Positions 54,481 to 64,000 of a stretch of 64,000 bases of DNA are shown here, in pieces. The stretch comes from Calvatia gigantea (taxonomy: Eukaryota > Basidiomycota > Agaricomycetes > Agaricales > Lycoperdaceae): assembly GCA_025093985.1 (NCBI GenBank), contig JACAAK010000010.1:1575501-1639500 (forward strand). The letters run 5' to 3'. Position numbers and translations under genes: made by a program. Below the pieces are notes generated by a model. The model had not been told where the DNA came from. It ran no database searches and worked only from the letters and a program-made list of their open reading frames with translations. How positions within the stretch are numbered: position 1 is the first letter of the stretch; each line of letters starts with the position of its first letter.

Positions 54481-55791
54481 TTAGTTCCGAGTTGTGGATT
54501 GTATAGCTTCTCTAATTCGGTGTCCCCAATACCTACGGGGCAGAAAGCAGTCAAGATCCGTTCGGAATCACAAAATAAAATGCACTCACTTTTTGCGAAT
54601 TGTATCGTGCTCGTTTGCAAGTGATTTCCATAACTACGGGATATCGCATGAGCAATAGGTCGTACTAAGATAACACGCCATCCCGACTGACCTCGACAGC
54701 GCTAAGAACATTCTCCTTGTCGCCAGCTTGTTCGTGTATATCTGCAAGGAACTCCATAGCATACACGCATGGTAATTCAGCATCTTTACCAGGGGGTGGA
54801 TTTTCGAGATCGACAATATCCACGGCTTGAGGGTCTATTGGAACGGTGTAGGGCTTGACAAATTGTGTGAGGCAGGAGTAAGGTGCTTTGTGGTGGTTTA
54901 GGACACCGCGGAGGTAGTTCCAGGCAGAAGGGTTATTGGGTGCGAGCGAGATGCTTTGCTTTGTGAATCTACGGTAGACATCAGTGCACCATAAGTGATG
55001 TGTTTGGCCAAGGGAGAGTGGGCCGTACATGAGTTCTCGCCTACAAACTCTTTCTCTGTCTTCATCTCCAGCTCGTACACCACACCCATAAACCACAAAA
55101 TAACGGTGGTGCCATGCAGAGTTATTCCTGACATCAAACCCAATCGCGTTCTCTACGAAATCAAGTTCATCTCTCCACAAGTCCTCCTCTTTGATAAAGT
55201 GCGACAAAAGCCATTGACGGTAAGACCACGTGTGGTAGTTCTTTGAATCGACAGTGAGGCATTTCTCGATAAAGGAGAGTTCGGGCAGGGGTGTACGGAG
55301 CTGGGTTATGAGGAGGCGGCGGTGGTGCCAGACTTGGTAGGTCTTGAGGTATTTGATCGCGAGTTCATCCATTAATTTGAGCTCCTTTTCAAGCGAAGAG
55401 TCAAGGGCCAGGAGGGTTTCGTAGCGATATTGCCTGGAGGGTTTCGGTTGGGCGAATCAGTCGTTGTTTCGTCTAAACCGTAGGTCGTTGACGACGCACC
55501 ATGCTGTGTAATGTGCAGGATTCAGACGGATGAGTGTCTCTGTTAGTTCGAGGACTCGTTGACTACGTTCTTCAGCCTTGACAATTGCGCGAAAGTAGTC
55601 AGTCGCATCCTTATCTGTGCAACATCACAATCATCAAGCGAAATGTGTGATAAATATATGGTCGATTACACACATTCGGCAGAATACAGGATCGGAGCGA
55701 TGGGTGCATCGGTTTCGTATTGCGGGATTGGGACGATGTCCGACCATTCTGGCCTTTCTGCGAAAAGCGGGCTATCATCTTCTTCGGACAT
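54481..55791 (-). CDS. RAM2: Protein farnesyltransferase/geranylgeranyltransferase type I alpha subunit
   Basis: The gene starts MSEEDDSPLFAERPEWSDIVPIPQYE and joins across short introns into the repeated helical PFTA motifs: LNPAHYTAWQYRYETLLAL, TYQVWHHRRLLIT, DSKNYHTWSYRQWLLSHF, VRNNSAWHHRYFVVY, PNNPSAWNYLRGVL. The C-terminus is LWKSLANEHDTIRKKYWGHRIREAIQSTTRN with a stop at 54481-54483. The alpha subunit pairs with separate beta subunits to attach farnesyl or geranylgeranyl to CaaX proteins such as Ras, Rho and mating pheromones, in the cytosol. The repeats contain the Trp and Tyr/His residues usual for the family, and length (about 340) is normal. No frame break was found. It sits between a membrane-protein gene and its pseudogene copy, so a duplication appears to span it. 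Confidence 0.93.
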
Positions 55792-56903
55792 GTTCGCTTA
55801 GGCGTTGTTCTACTAGACTACTTGATCCAAGTTGGTCGTAGTGAGAAAGGAAAGCTGAAGTCGGAAGGACAAATAGGGTACGTATATGTGTAATGATTAA
55901 GCTAAAAGATGTGACCCTATCACTCATTTCATTTCATGACCATCAGGTATGCGCGACACGGCGGACCGAGGAGGGGCATATTAACTGCTTACAGTTTCAG
56001 GGCTACTCGACAGTCCGCTACCGCCATCTTGCGCCATCTTGTTCTTTCCGTTCCGAATAGTATGAGCATCACAGTGTGCCAATGAGGTGGACTTAGCCTC
56101 GACTTAGCCTACAAATCCATAGCACATTCATTTTGCCTCGCCTAGAAGACTGTGACATTTGAACTGCAGAAAATCCTCCATTCTTGTTAGATCCACTTTG
56201 AAATACTCGACCATATGGCCGGGCACTTTCAGTTTACGTGAAGTTAAAGTCGGGACAGGGTTCGTGTTGACCCGGCTGTGCAGTTAATCGCGCCCTTACC
56301 TTTTGCGATGCTTGACTTGTTACATCCTGCTTTGTGACCGTCCGTTGTTCGGTTTAGGATCGATGTGCGCTTGACAAGAGTCTCTAAAAAGTGGGCTACC
56401 CTCCTTCGTTGCAGACTTGGAAGACGCTCTACGAGGTCGTCGTCCTGAATGTGATTCTCTGCTTGGATTGGAATCGATAAACGGCATGCTGGTGTAGTAC
56501 CTACTTCTAGGAGGAGGGTTATTTGGAGACAATTAGTTTCACAGCCCTTTCACCGCCGTGTTGGGTTTAATAACAATGACTGGAGAGAAGCTGATACGAT
56601 CCGGTCGGACCCTCGCTCACAATAGCGCAGCGCCAGTAAGATACAGACTTACAGTCCCTTCCATTGAAACGAGAAGTACGTCAAGCTATCCCTGATGCGC
56701 AACGCTGTTCACGCACGTTCATAGACCACTGAATCTGAAGATACTCCCTCACCATCTCTGCGCTCCGCGGAAAGCATGTCGGCCTCGTTGTCACTCGTCT
56801 AGACGTAAGTGAAACCTCCAGGCGCCCATTTTGCCCATGGGCGTTTGCGGAAGGAATATCAAGAGGCCTTCTGCGTGCATTGAACTTTGGTAGAAGCTTG
56901 ACC
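55792..56903. other. Divergent intergenic region, RAM2 / membrane protein
   Basis: This 1.1-kb gap holds the promoters of RAM2 (-) and the membrane-protein gene (+). Two short direct duplications are visible: GCCATCTTG twice near 56022-56041 and CTTAGCCT twice near 56095-56110. No gene supported. Confidence 0.45.
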
Positions 56904-59374
56904 ATGTCCCATCCCTCCTCAGAACTCCCTCCTGCTAGCTCTCAAATCCCAGATACAGATCCAGAAAAAGGTTCGGTTTCCAAGGACGGGCAACTTCGGG
57001 ATCACACTTTTCAGGAGGGCCGACAGTATGGACTTCAAAGATTGCTCAGCGATCCTCGCGTTCGACGCCCGGTCATCATAGCCATGGGGCCTCTACCCAT
57101 CTTTTGCTTTATTTTCATCTTTTTCGCCTTCACCTTCCATAAACCTGTCGGTTTTCCGGATCCCTTTGCTCCCTTTGTTCGCGCTCACATTCAGAGCGCG
57201 ACCATGATTTTTTCCATCATCGCCACTGTTATCGCGAGTTGTACATCATAGTAAGCAGTCAGACTTTATGGTACCATCTAACTACTAATAGATCACGACA
57301 GCTTGTTTTCTTGTGCCGTTCGTTATGTCATTGCGATCCGCCTTTCAATTGGTCCCACTTCACTGGAAACCCTTACCTCGGCAAATCGCATCGCGCAGAG
57401 GGCCTTGTGGTTCAATGATCCACGTATGAAATGGACCTGGATTGTCGGCGTCGCATTCGTTGGGGTGAGCTTACAGACATCAGCGTAAGCACCAGTCCCG
57501 TCGCCAGTACATCGTTGAAGCCTGACATTTTCTTGATAGTCCTGACTTCCTTACTCAACGTTCGAGAAATACGAAGGAGTCATACAGTGACCGGAGGTGA
57601 TTTCGACCTGGGTGATCCTCAGCTGCTGCAAAGGGCTAGAAATCTTGTCATACCCCCGGGTGAGTGCTCTCCCTGACAACCATGTCGACACAAACAACTA
57701 AAGGAAAATCAAGCCTATAACGAATTGACCTCATTCTTTATGCAAAATGCCATGATAAGCGCTCTGGAAGTCAAGAGGAATGCTACCACTGCGTTCAACT
57801 TTAACGGATATACGTATCTTAGCACAACTGGTATCACACCGTTCATTTGTCCATAATTGCCACCTCAGCGCTAATTGATTTCACTGTAGGAGGGATACAA
57901 CCCGCATCCTTCATTGAGACCCGCAACGAACATTTAACAAACAATACCAACCTCCCCGTACCTCCCAACCTACAGATCGATGGGAACAACCACATCTCTC
58001 TCCCATTCAATAAGACCATGCGACTGGCACAACAAGGTTTCACAGCAGATGTTGATTGTCGGATCCGTAACCCTCAAGACCTGGCTATGTACCAGACTAG
58101 CTTTGAATCGGCCCAAATCAACGGTACCAATCTCGATTTGGTGGCATTGAGCGTTGCCTGCCCTGGTGGCCCAAATATGACTACACGTCGGTGTTTATCA
58201 GTGTTCCTGGTGCTATTAACTAACGCGTTGTGGTCCTAGCTCTTGTAGCGTTCGATGGCTCATCGGCTAACATAGGAGCTGTGCTTGCTGTCATATGTCC
58301 CGTCCCAAACACAAACAACTACGGTCAACATGCCCAATATATTGCCACCTTGATAATAACGCTGATACACTCGACAGATCTCATCATCAGGACCACAAGA
58401 CCTTACCTATTTCTCGACCAGACAACTTGTACAATCGCGCCGAAGCTCACGACTAGTTAACGTAACATATTACAACTCTCCGAAGAACTTGAGGGTACCC
58501 ATGACCATCGACGTCTCAAAGCCAACATCCAAGGTCGATGTTCCTATCTGGGGAGGGCTAGCTTCGTACATGTTAATGTTCAACATCGTCCTTGGGCAAA
58601 GTGCCATCGGCAGCACGATTGGTAACGCCTTGGCTATTGACTCCCGGGGCTCAAGCGAATATCCCACTCCCAGAGGTCATGGTGCGTCGATGATGCTGTC
58701 ATTTAAGACTTGAACCGTGCTAACAGTCCTAGTAGAACACCTATATTAGGGCAGCGATCGAGTTCTCCTGGAACGGTACGGTTTCGCTAATTGCTTTCGT
58801 TTCCCTTTTTTGAGCTTCAAACGATCAGGTCACGCGTCAGTTGTTCACTCAGCCAGACAGTGTATTTATCCCTGGCGGGTGGAGCAACATCAGCGAGTCC
58901 ATGCGCACACCAATCCAAGGTAGGTTCACTGTGACGACCTATGGCTGGTCCCAAGATCACACCATCTCCCCCCTTTTCCTCCTCCCAACTGCAATCACCA
59001 TCCTTGCAACCTACGGTCTTTTGGCCTACGGCGTCAGACTTGCGATCAAACACAAGGAGAAGATTCATAAAGAAGATGCGGATTTTGATCCTACGGATAT
59101 CGTGCATGTCGTTGCGGCGCACACGCCTGAGACAAGAAAGAATGTGTTCAAGACTTTCTCGGATGAAGCGAAGCTGTATAGAAAAAAGACGTTGGTGAAG
59201 ATGGACAGCCGGCATGGTGTTAGGTCACTGGAAGTCATGAGGAAGGAAGCTTCTCCAGAGGAAGAATCGAGGAGCGAGCTGGTTGGTCTGCGGCAACTCG
59301 GCGTACGTGATTCCGGGATGGAATTCAAGGAACGACCGCAGGAGCTAAACCAGACTCCAGCAAACCGCGGATGA
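56904..59374 (+). CDS. Multi-exon membrane protein of unknown function, with frame breaks
   Basis: The start is MSHPSSELPPASS. Exon 1 encodes a polar N-terminus, then RPVIIAMGPLPIFCFIFIFFAFTF (helix) and a second hydrophobic stretch. After an intron it continues SYLFSCAVRYVIAIRLS, RMKWTWIVGVAFVG, AYNELTSFFMQNAM, GGIQPASFIETRNEHLTNNTNL, DVDCRIRN and CTIAPKLT. The end holds IPGGWSNISESMRTPIQGRFTVTTYGWSQDHT and a final helix LLPTAITILATYGLLAYG before a charged cytoplasmic tail ending at 59374. This looks like a basidiomycete-specific membrane protein with one large external domain between flanking helices; I cannot name a family. Extra single bases appear needed near 57530 (before LTSLLN), near 58455 (LTT to VTYYN) and at the acceptor near 58830, the last shown by comparison with the pseudogene copy. 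It may itself be decaying, or carry assembly errors. Confidence 0.6.
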
Positions 59375-61339
59375 CGGAGCGATGGATGATTGGATAGTGG
59401 TATGATCGGTTTGCTCATGCTTCGTTACGACATTTATGTTTTATCTCCCTGCATGTAGACAGCCGGAAAGTCCTGATTATTGATTCTGCGAGTGTGTACA
59501 TCCGGATGAGTATCCAAGACATGGCGCAGGAAAGCCAAATTGAAAACACAGTGGAGAGGCAGCTACTAGCGACCCAAGACCAACACCCAGTTCAAATCTG
59601 TCATATAAAGTAGCTATCCGGTGCAGTCGTTGCGGTGGTGGTATTGACCTCCGGGATCTGATTGAAGCACACCGCGGCCGTTATTGGGGATAATACAAAG
59701 TATACTGGACCATATCTTGGCTGCAATCATTGTCAAGAGATTCGACGCGGCGCGCTCCATCTGATACGAAAGGAGAAGCGAAACGACGGTCCAGATAATT
59801 TGCCCCACGGGCGGCACAATATGTGTGGGCCCCCATGAACTGTCGCCCGTTATGTATAAACTCAAGGATGCTTCCCAGAGCCCAAATCTCCGAGTGGTAG
59901 TTGTGCAAGAGGGACCACAGATGGGTGGGGGTGGATCTGAGCATCCCAGAGTATCTTGGCATATCATGGAAATGGAGGAGGAACGTCGAATAGGATATGC
60001 AACTTCGCGTGGTAAGGCCTGTTCATATCTTTTATACCTATGCAAACCCGGGTTCCTGTAGAGCAGCCCGACGGTTCTTAGCCGTCTATATGTACCGAGC
60101 ACCTCAGTAGCCAGTCCTAGTCCGCACTAGTCAGTGCTGAGCGCTTTGGGTCTGGAGTCCGAGATTGATGCACGATCACGATGAAGCAAGTCACCAGTGC
60201 CACTCTGCTACTTTTTACATCACATGTCATGGTCGGTTGTCGACAATGTTGCGGGGTGGATTGTGTTTGAGGGTTACCGAAATAAGGAGGTACCAGAAAT
60301 TACTACTTCATAGACTAAGGAATTTGGCTCATGTGTCGCTAACCTAACGCAATGCGCCCTGCCCCCTTTTGATCAACAACACTTAGGCAACTCTGTGAGT
60401 GGACCTCAAGCGGCTTCCAGAAAAAGATCTTCTCCAGCTCTAATCGTAACTACTCCATAACCTAGGAAGAGGTACGGCGGCTTTCAGATGGTAAAGGGAA
60501 ACGACGTTGAAACTTCCGTTAAACTTGTTATCTGTTCAAGCAGCGCCCAACAGGAAAAATGCGTCGAGTTGAGCACCCTCCAATCTTCTTGAATTGGTCT
60601 TTGTGAACTGGCCCTTTGCTTCTTCGCCTGTCATTCGGCCCGCGCCGTCAAGATATGCGATGATCGGAAGGAAAACTAGTGACAATCACCATTCAAACCG
60701 GGGATATCAATGCGGAATAATTCGAGTTGGTCCCATGGGTCGTGTTTCCCGTTGTACTGCTTAGAGGAACCGAAAGAGCCTCCTGAAGGCCCCAGCTTCA
60801 GAATTTTCGACCCAAGCAGCCCCTTGTTCTCTTGCCTTGAAGGCCCGAGTCTATATCTCAGGGTCTGAGGCCAATGATTCTATTCTTCACCCTCTCCGAA
60901 GTGCGTAAAGACTGTTGCCCAGAAATCTCAGGCCCGGCGAAACCAAGTGACAGAAGAGCCTCCTAGGGTGGCAAAGCTTCGCTAACTTGTCGGGGCTCAC
61001 CTGGACCATCGTCTCCGCATCCCCTCGGGGTGATTGACAACAGCTGCCTCCGACAGAGCCTTGACTTGAAGTTTGAAGACACTTCAACAAGACACTAACT
61101 GGCTTGCAACACTACGGAATATATCCTCATTTCCCACTCACTTTAGGGTGTTCGCTAGGCTTGCGGTCACCACCCTTTCTTTGTCTCTTTGGTCCTCGTC
61201 CACTGTCGGTCTTTTCACCGAACCTGGTCAGGTAAAACCTCTGACTTCAATGCAGGCACGATCTGAGAGGTGTGGCAGCGGAAGCCTGTTGGGACTGTTC
61301 ACGTTGACCACTCAAATACCGTATATGCTTTCAGAAGAA
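59375..61339. other. Intergenic region, no firm gene
   Basis: A 160-codon frame on the minus strand (59614-60102) ends in a hydrophobic segment (VGQIIWTVVSLLLSY), but its upstream part is unlike any family I know and codes in no consistent way. I treat it as unsupported. The rest has no recognisable signal. Confidence 0.4.
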
Positions 61340-62156
61340 AAGTCGTGCTGTGACTCAAGGAATTTCCGTACGGGGCCTGGCTGTTGTAGTTGTTGGCCTT
61401 ACGGGCAATGGCCCAGTCGGCAGCCGGGCGTAATAATACCGTTGACGAATAACGGAGGGCGATACCCCCACTATCGCTGTCACAGCTGGACCTAGCAATC
61501 GTATCCGAGCCAAAGGTGGCATGTACCGCCCTGGTGCCATGAACGTCTACATAGCCGGCCACGACTTTGAAGATGTCATCAATTGAAACGGCAGTAGCAA
61601 GGCTTAATTGGTTTGACTCAACGTCCATGATATTCTGGTCGTGACAAATGGCAGAAGTTCTACCTCCTTCCCTGGCAGCAGCGAGTGCGTTCGTACCCCA
61701 ACAATCCCACATAGGCTGATTGTGTTTTAAATAGATATCTAGCGACTCGCCTTAAATCTCCCTACCACTACGAACCTCCCCAGTGGGCCATACCTCCTTC
61801 GCAATGAATAGATCGCCCTCCATCCTACTTCAACTCCTTGGGGTGGTAAGCCCGAATGTATATTCACTCAAAAAAATTCAACGCCACTTCCATTAGCGCA
61901 ACTCTACATCGGTTGTGCTCAGGTCAATGCGCCACAGGTGGTTGTAAAGGTAACCCATGACCCCTCGCTTCTATCCCTGGAGCACACTGGCGACGAACCT
62001 GTAATCCTCGTGACCGTTTTATTACCCGATCCCCACGAATTACGTTCGGCCCGGGCCCACAAAATTCTTGATTCCGAAAAAGCATCACTCACACCTAGTT
62101 TTAGGCTATCCGAGGAAGCTGAAAAGTTTCATAATATGCCCGTGTATCTGCAGTGA
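61340..62156 (+). pseudogene. AA9 lytic polysaccharide monooxygenase pseudogene
   Basis: Blocks match the intact AA9 gene at 63033 in order. Near 61475 a CTATCGCTGTCACAGCTGG segment matches its TVTVAAG-coding part. AACGTCTACATAGCC (about 61541) matches the NVYMA-coding part, followed by AACGGCAGTAGC for WDGSG. CTCTACATCGGTTGTG with TCAGGTCAATG (about 61900-61930) matches [10 protein letters not shown]. The exon end reads LxSxEHTGDEPVILVTVLLPDPHE (61970-62045), matching SIPGVYTG and the expected AA9 C-terminus. Stops and indels break every frame, and the 5' exon with the histidine brace is not recognisable. It lies about 1 kb upstream of the intact gene, in the same orientation. Confidence 0.75.
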
Positions 62157-63032
62157 AGTGCGGTGCTTGACAACGAGCACATCGTAACCAAGTGTTCATC
62201 ATTTGTGCCTTATCGTTCTTGGGACGGCAGCGTGTACGCATGTGGGGGTTTACCTTTCCTTTTGGCGACCTTGGGTGCTCGAAGCGCCGTTTAGTGGAGA
62301 AACCGACGGAGGTCTGTTGCCATAATATCGGATCAACGCTCAACTTTCACTTTGTGGGGTACCCCGGTCAACTCAAATCCACTACCTTGCATCCCCTAGT
62401 AGTTCCTGTGAACATATATCGTTCCTAAGTGCGCACGCATTCAAGCGCAGCCTCAGTGGTGGGGGGATAAACAATCTGCGGGTTAGATAGCCCCGGCGTC
62501 GGATAAAACGTGGCTCTAGCTAACAAATGTCATCGCTAGATAGTCATGCTACATCAAAAGAAGATCCTGTCGATTGGTGGACAACACCGAAGAATCAAAA
62601 TTCCACGCGGTCGAGAGTGGAGGTGAGCAAGTACCTCTTTGCCCATATACAGTATGTGCTATACTTAGCCCGAGCCAGCCCCCAGGATTGCCTGCTACTC
62701 CGATTGTCTTGTTCAGCTATTCAGACGCCCTGCACCGACATGGATCCGCCCACACCGTGGATGGCACCTTTCGCGTGAAAGGGCGGGACTTAGAAGGAAT
62801 GTAATTTTCCGCTGCGAGACCATAAGGTCACCGGCATGTCATGACACCGAATGTCGGGTTGCAACTCCTCATCAGCTTCTACTTTGGTTCTCTTGGCTTA
62901 CTGATAGCACGGATTATGCTCGCAACTCCTATATGATTTCTATGGAAGGAACTCTGGTCCAATGAGTATAAAAGACTTTAGGATAAAGGGTTATCTGGTC
63001 CAGATCAACCCGCCCTGAGAATCCGAGTCGTC
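62157..63032. promoter_or_regulatory. Promoter region of the AA9 gene
   Basis: A CCAAT box lies at 62959-62963, almost touching a TATAAAA box at 62967-62973, 60 bases before the AA9 start codon. The rest shows no gene; a frame at 62527-62804 has no family resemblance. Confidence 0.65.
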
Positions 63033-64000
63033 ATGTTCAAGCCCTTGTTCCTTGGTCTCTTGCTCTCTTTTGCACCTCTTGTTGCCCCCCACTGTGCGTA
63101 TTGGCGTTCAGTCATTTCCTACATAGACACCCACTGACAACATCCGAACCCTTTCTAGATACCTTCCCTGCCCTTGTCGTGAATGGCGCCAGGACCGGTG
63201 ATTGGGTCAATGTCCGTATGACGAATAACCACTACGATCGCTCTCCTGTGTGTATTTTACTATGCCGAGAATGCTGCCTCAACTACTGGAAACTAATGGC
63301 CATCGCACATTTCAGGTCACGGACGTCAAGAGCTCCGACTTCCGCTGCTACAACTCACAACATCTGCAAGGCGCCAGCACCGTCACCGTCGCTGCTGGTT
63401 CGCAACTCGGCATTGTGGCCGATGACCTTATCTATCATCCCGGCGTGAGTAAATGATATCGCCTGTCAACCGAAGGGATGTTGAAAACCCTCCCAAGGTC
63501 GTGAACGTCTACATGGCCAAGGCGCCTGGCGACGTGACCAACTGGGACGGTAGTGGCGCAGTCTGGTTCAAGGTACATGAGATTACCGCCGTCACCAACG
63601 GGGGTACTTCCATTTCCTGGCCATCGACCAGTATGCTCTCCCCCGTTAGCTCGATCTCCCTATTGACTGGTGCCCATTTATTTAGCCATGAATACCGTCA
63701 CTTTCACCCTTCCAAAGTCCCTTCCTTCTGGCCAATATCTCGTTCGCATGGAGGCTATTGCTTTGCACTCCGCGTCCTCCTATGGCGGCGGTGGGTTATT
63801 TTGCGGTTTAATGCATCGTTTCGCTCGTGACTCTGACTCAGACCTTGCTAGCTCAATTCTACATCAGTTGTGGTCAGATCAATGTTACTGGTGGTGGCAG
63901 TGGCAGGCCTGGTCCTCTCGTCTCTATACCCGGCGTCTACACTGGCAATGTGGGTAGACTGCGATATCTTGGGATTTCTCTGCTAACTTGGTTTTGAATG
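63033..64000 (+). CDS. AA9 lytic polysaccharide monooxygenase, 3' end outside the window
   Basis: A signal peptide ([19 protein letters not shown]) is followed by [46 protein letters not shown], then [99 protein letters not shown] and IPGVYTG. The histidine that would be residue 1 of the mature protein forms the copper histidine brace; a second His and an axial Tyr are expected in the QFY block (LHSA, QFYISC). Introns follow 63095, 63248, 63444, 63630 and 63793 approximately, and a further donor occurs at about 63952, so the last exon lies beyond 64000. The secreted enzyme oxidatively cuts cellulose or related glucans. A Pro directly before the mature His is unusual. Confidence 0.9.

Overview
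The window is nuclear DNA of a filamentous basidiomycete, most likely an Agaricomycete mushroom. Genes are cut by many short introns of about 50-65 nt with GT(A/G)NG donors and YAG acceptors. The protein families are typical of mushrooms: an AA9 cellulose monooxygenase, a KRE6/SKN1-type beta-glucan synthesis protein, large serine-rich F-box proteins and an ELYS-like nucleoporin. Gene models were built by hand by joining conserved reading frames across splice sites. Names rest on remembered family motifs, because no database could be searched.

Layout. 0.1-1.9 kb: seven-helix receptor (+). 2.1-4.6 kb: ELYS-like nucleoporin (-). 5.1-8.0 kb: KRE6/SKN1 (-). 9.9-11.2 kb: homoserine dehydrogenase (-), divergent from 11.8-13.6 kb: 2-oxoglutarate dehydrogenase E2 (+). 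14.2-20.7 kb: 32-exon ABCC transporter (+). 21.7-22.7 kb: single-span membrane protein (+). 23.2-25.4 kb: malic enzyme (-). 25.4-32.5 kb: gene-poor. 32.5-34.1 kb: short-chain dehydrogenase (-), divergent from 34.4-35.8 kb: sorbitol-type dehydrogenase (+). 35.8-39.7 kb: gene-poor. 39.7-41.0 kb: tRNA-dihydrouridine synthase (+). 42.6-46.6 kb: F-box protein (-), back to back with 46.7-48.3 kb: GRIP golgin (+). 48.4-49.2 kb: Pol III subunit C31 (-), head to head with 49.4-51.3 kb: mRNA export factor YRA1 (+). 51.9-54.0 kb: dead copy of the membrane-protein gene at 56.9-59.4 kb, with prenyltransferase alpha subunit RAM2 (-) between them at 54.5-55.8 kb. 61.3-62.2 kb: AA9 pseudogene. 63.0 kb to the end: AA9 gene, cut by the window edge.

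Most genes are unrelated housekeeping functions. Pairs that may be co-regulated are the two sugar/polyol dehydrogenases sharing one 303-bp promoter, the F-box/golgin pair (96 bp) and the RPC31/YRA1 pair (221 bp).

Three things stand out. (1) Microexons of 5, 7, 8, 11 and 11 nt in KRE6 and the ABC transporter are needed to restore conserved protein. (2) YRA1 has an 872-nt intron and the short-chain dehydrogenase a 631-nt intron, against a norm of about 55 nt. The YRA1 case recalls the regulatory intron of yeast YRA1. (3) At least nine single-base gains, with no single-base losses seen, interrupt otherwise well-conserved genes. They look like homopolymer or assembly errors, or recent decay.
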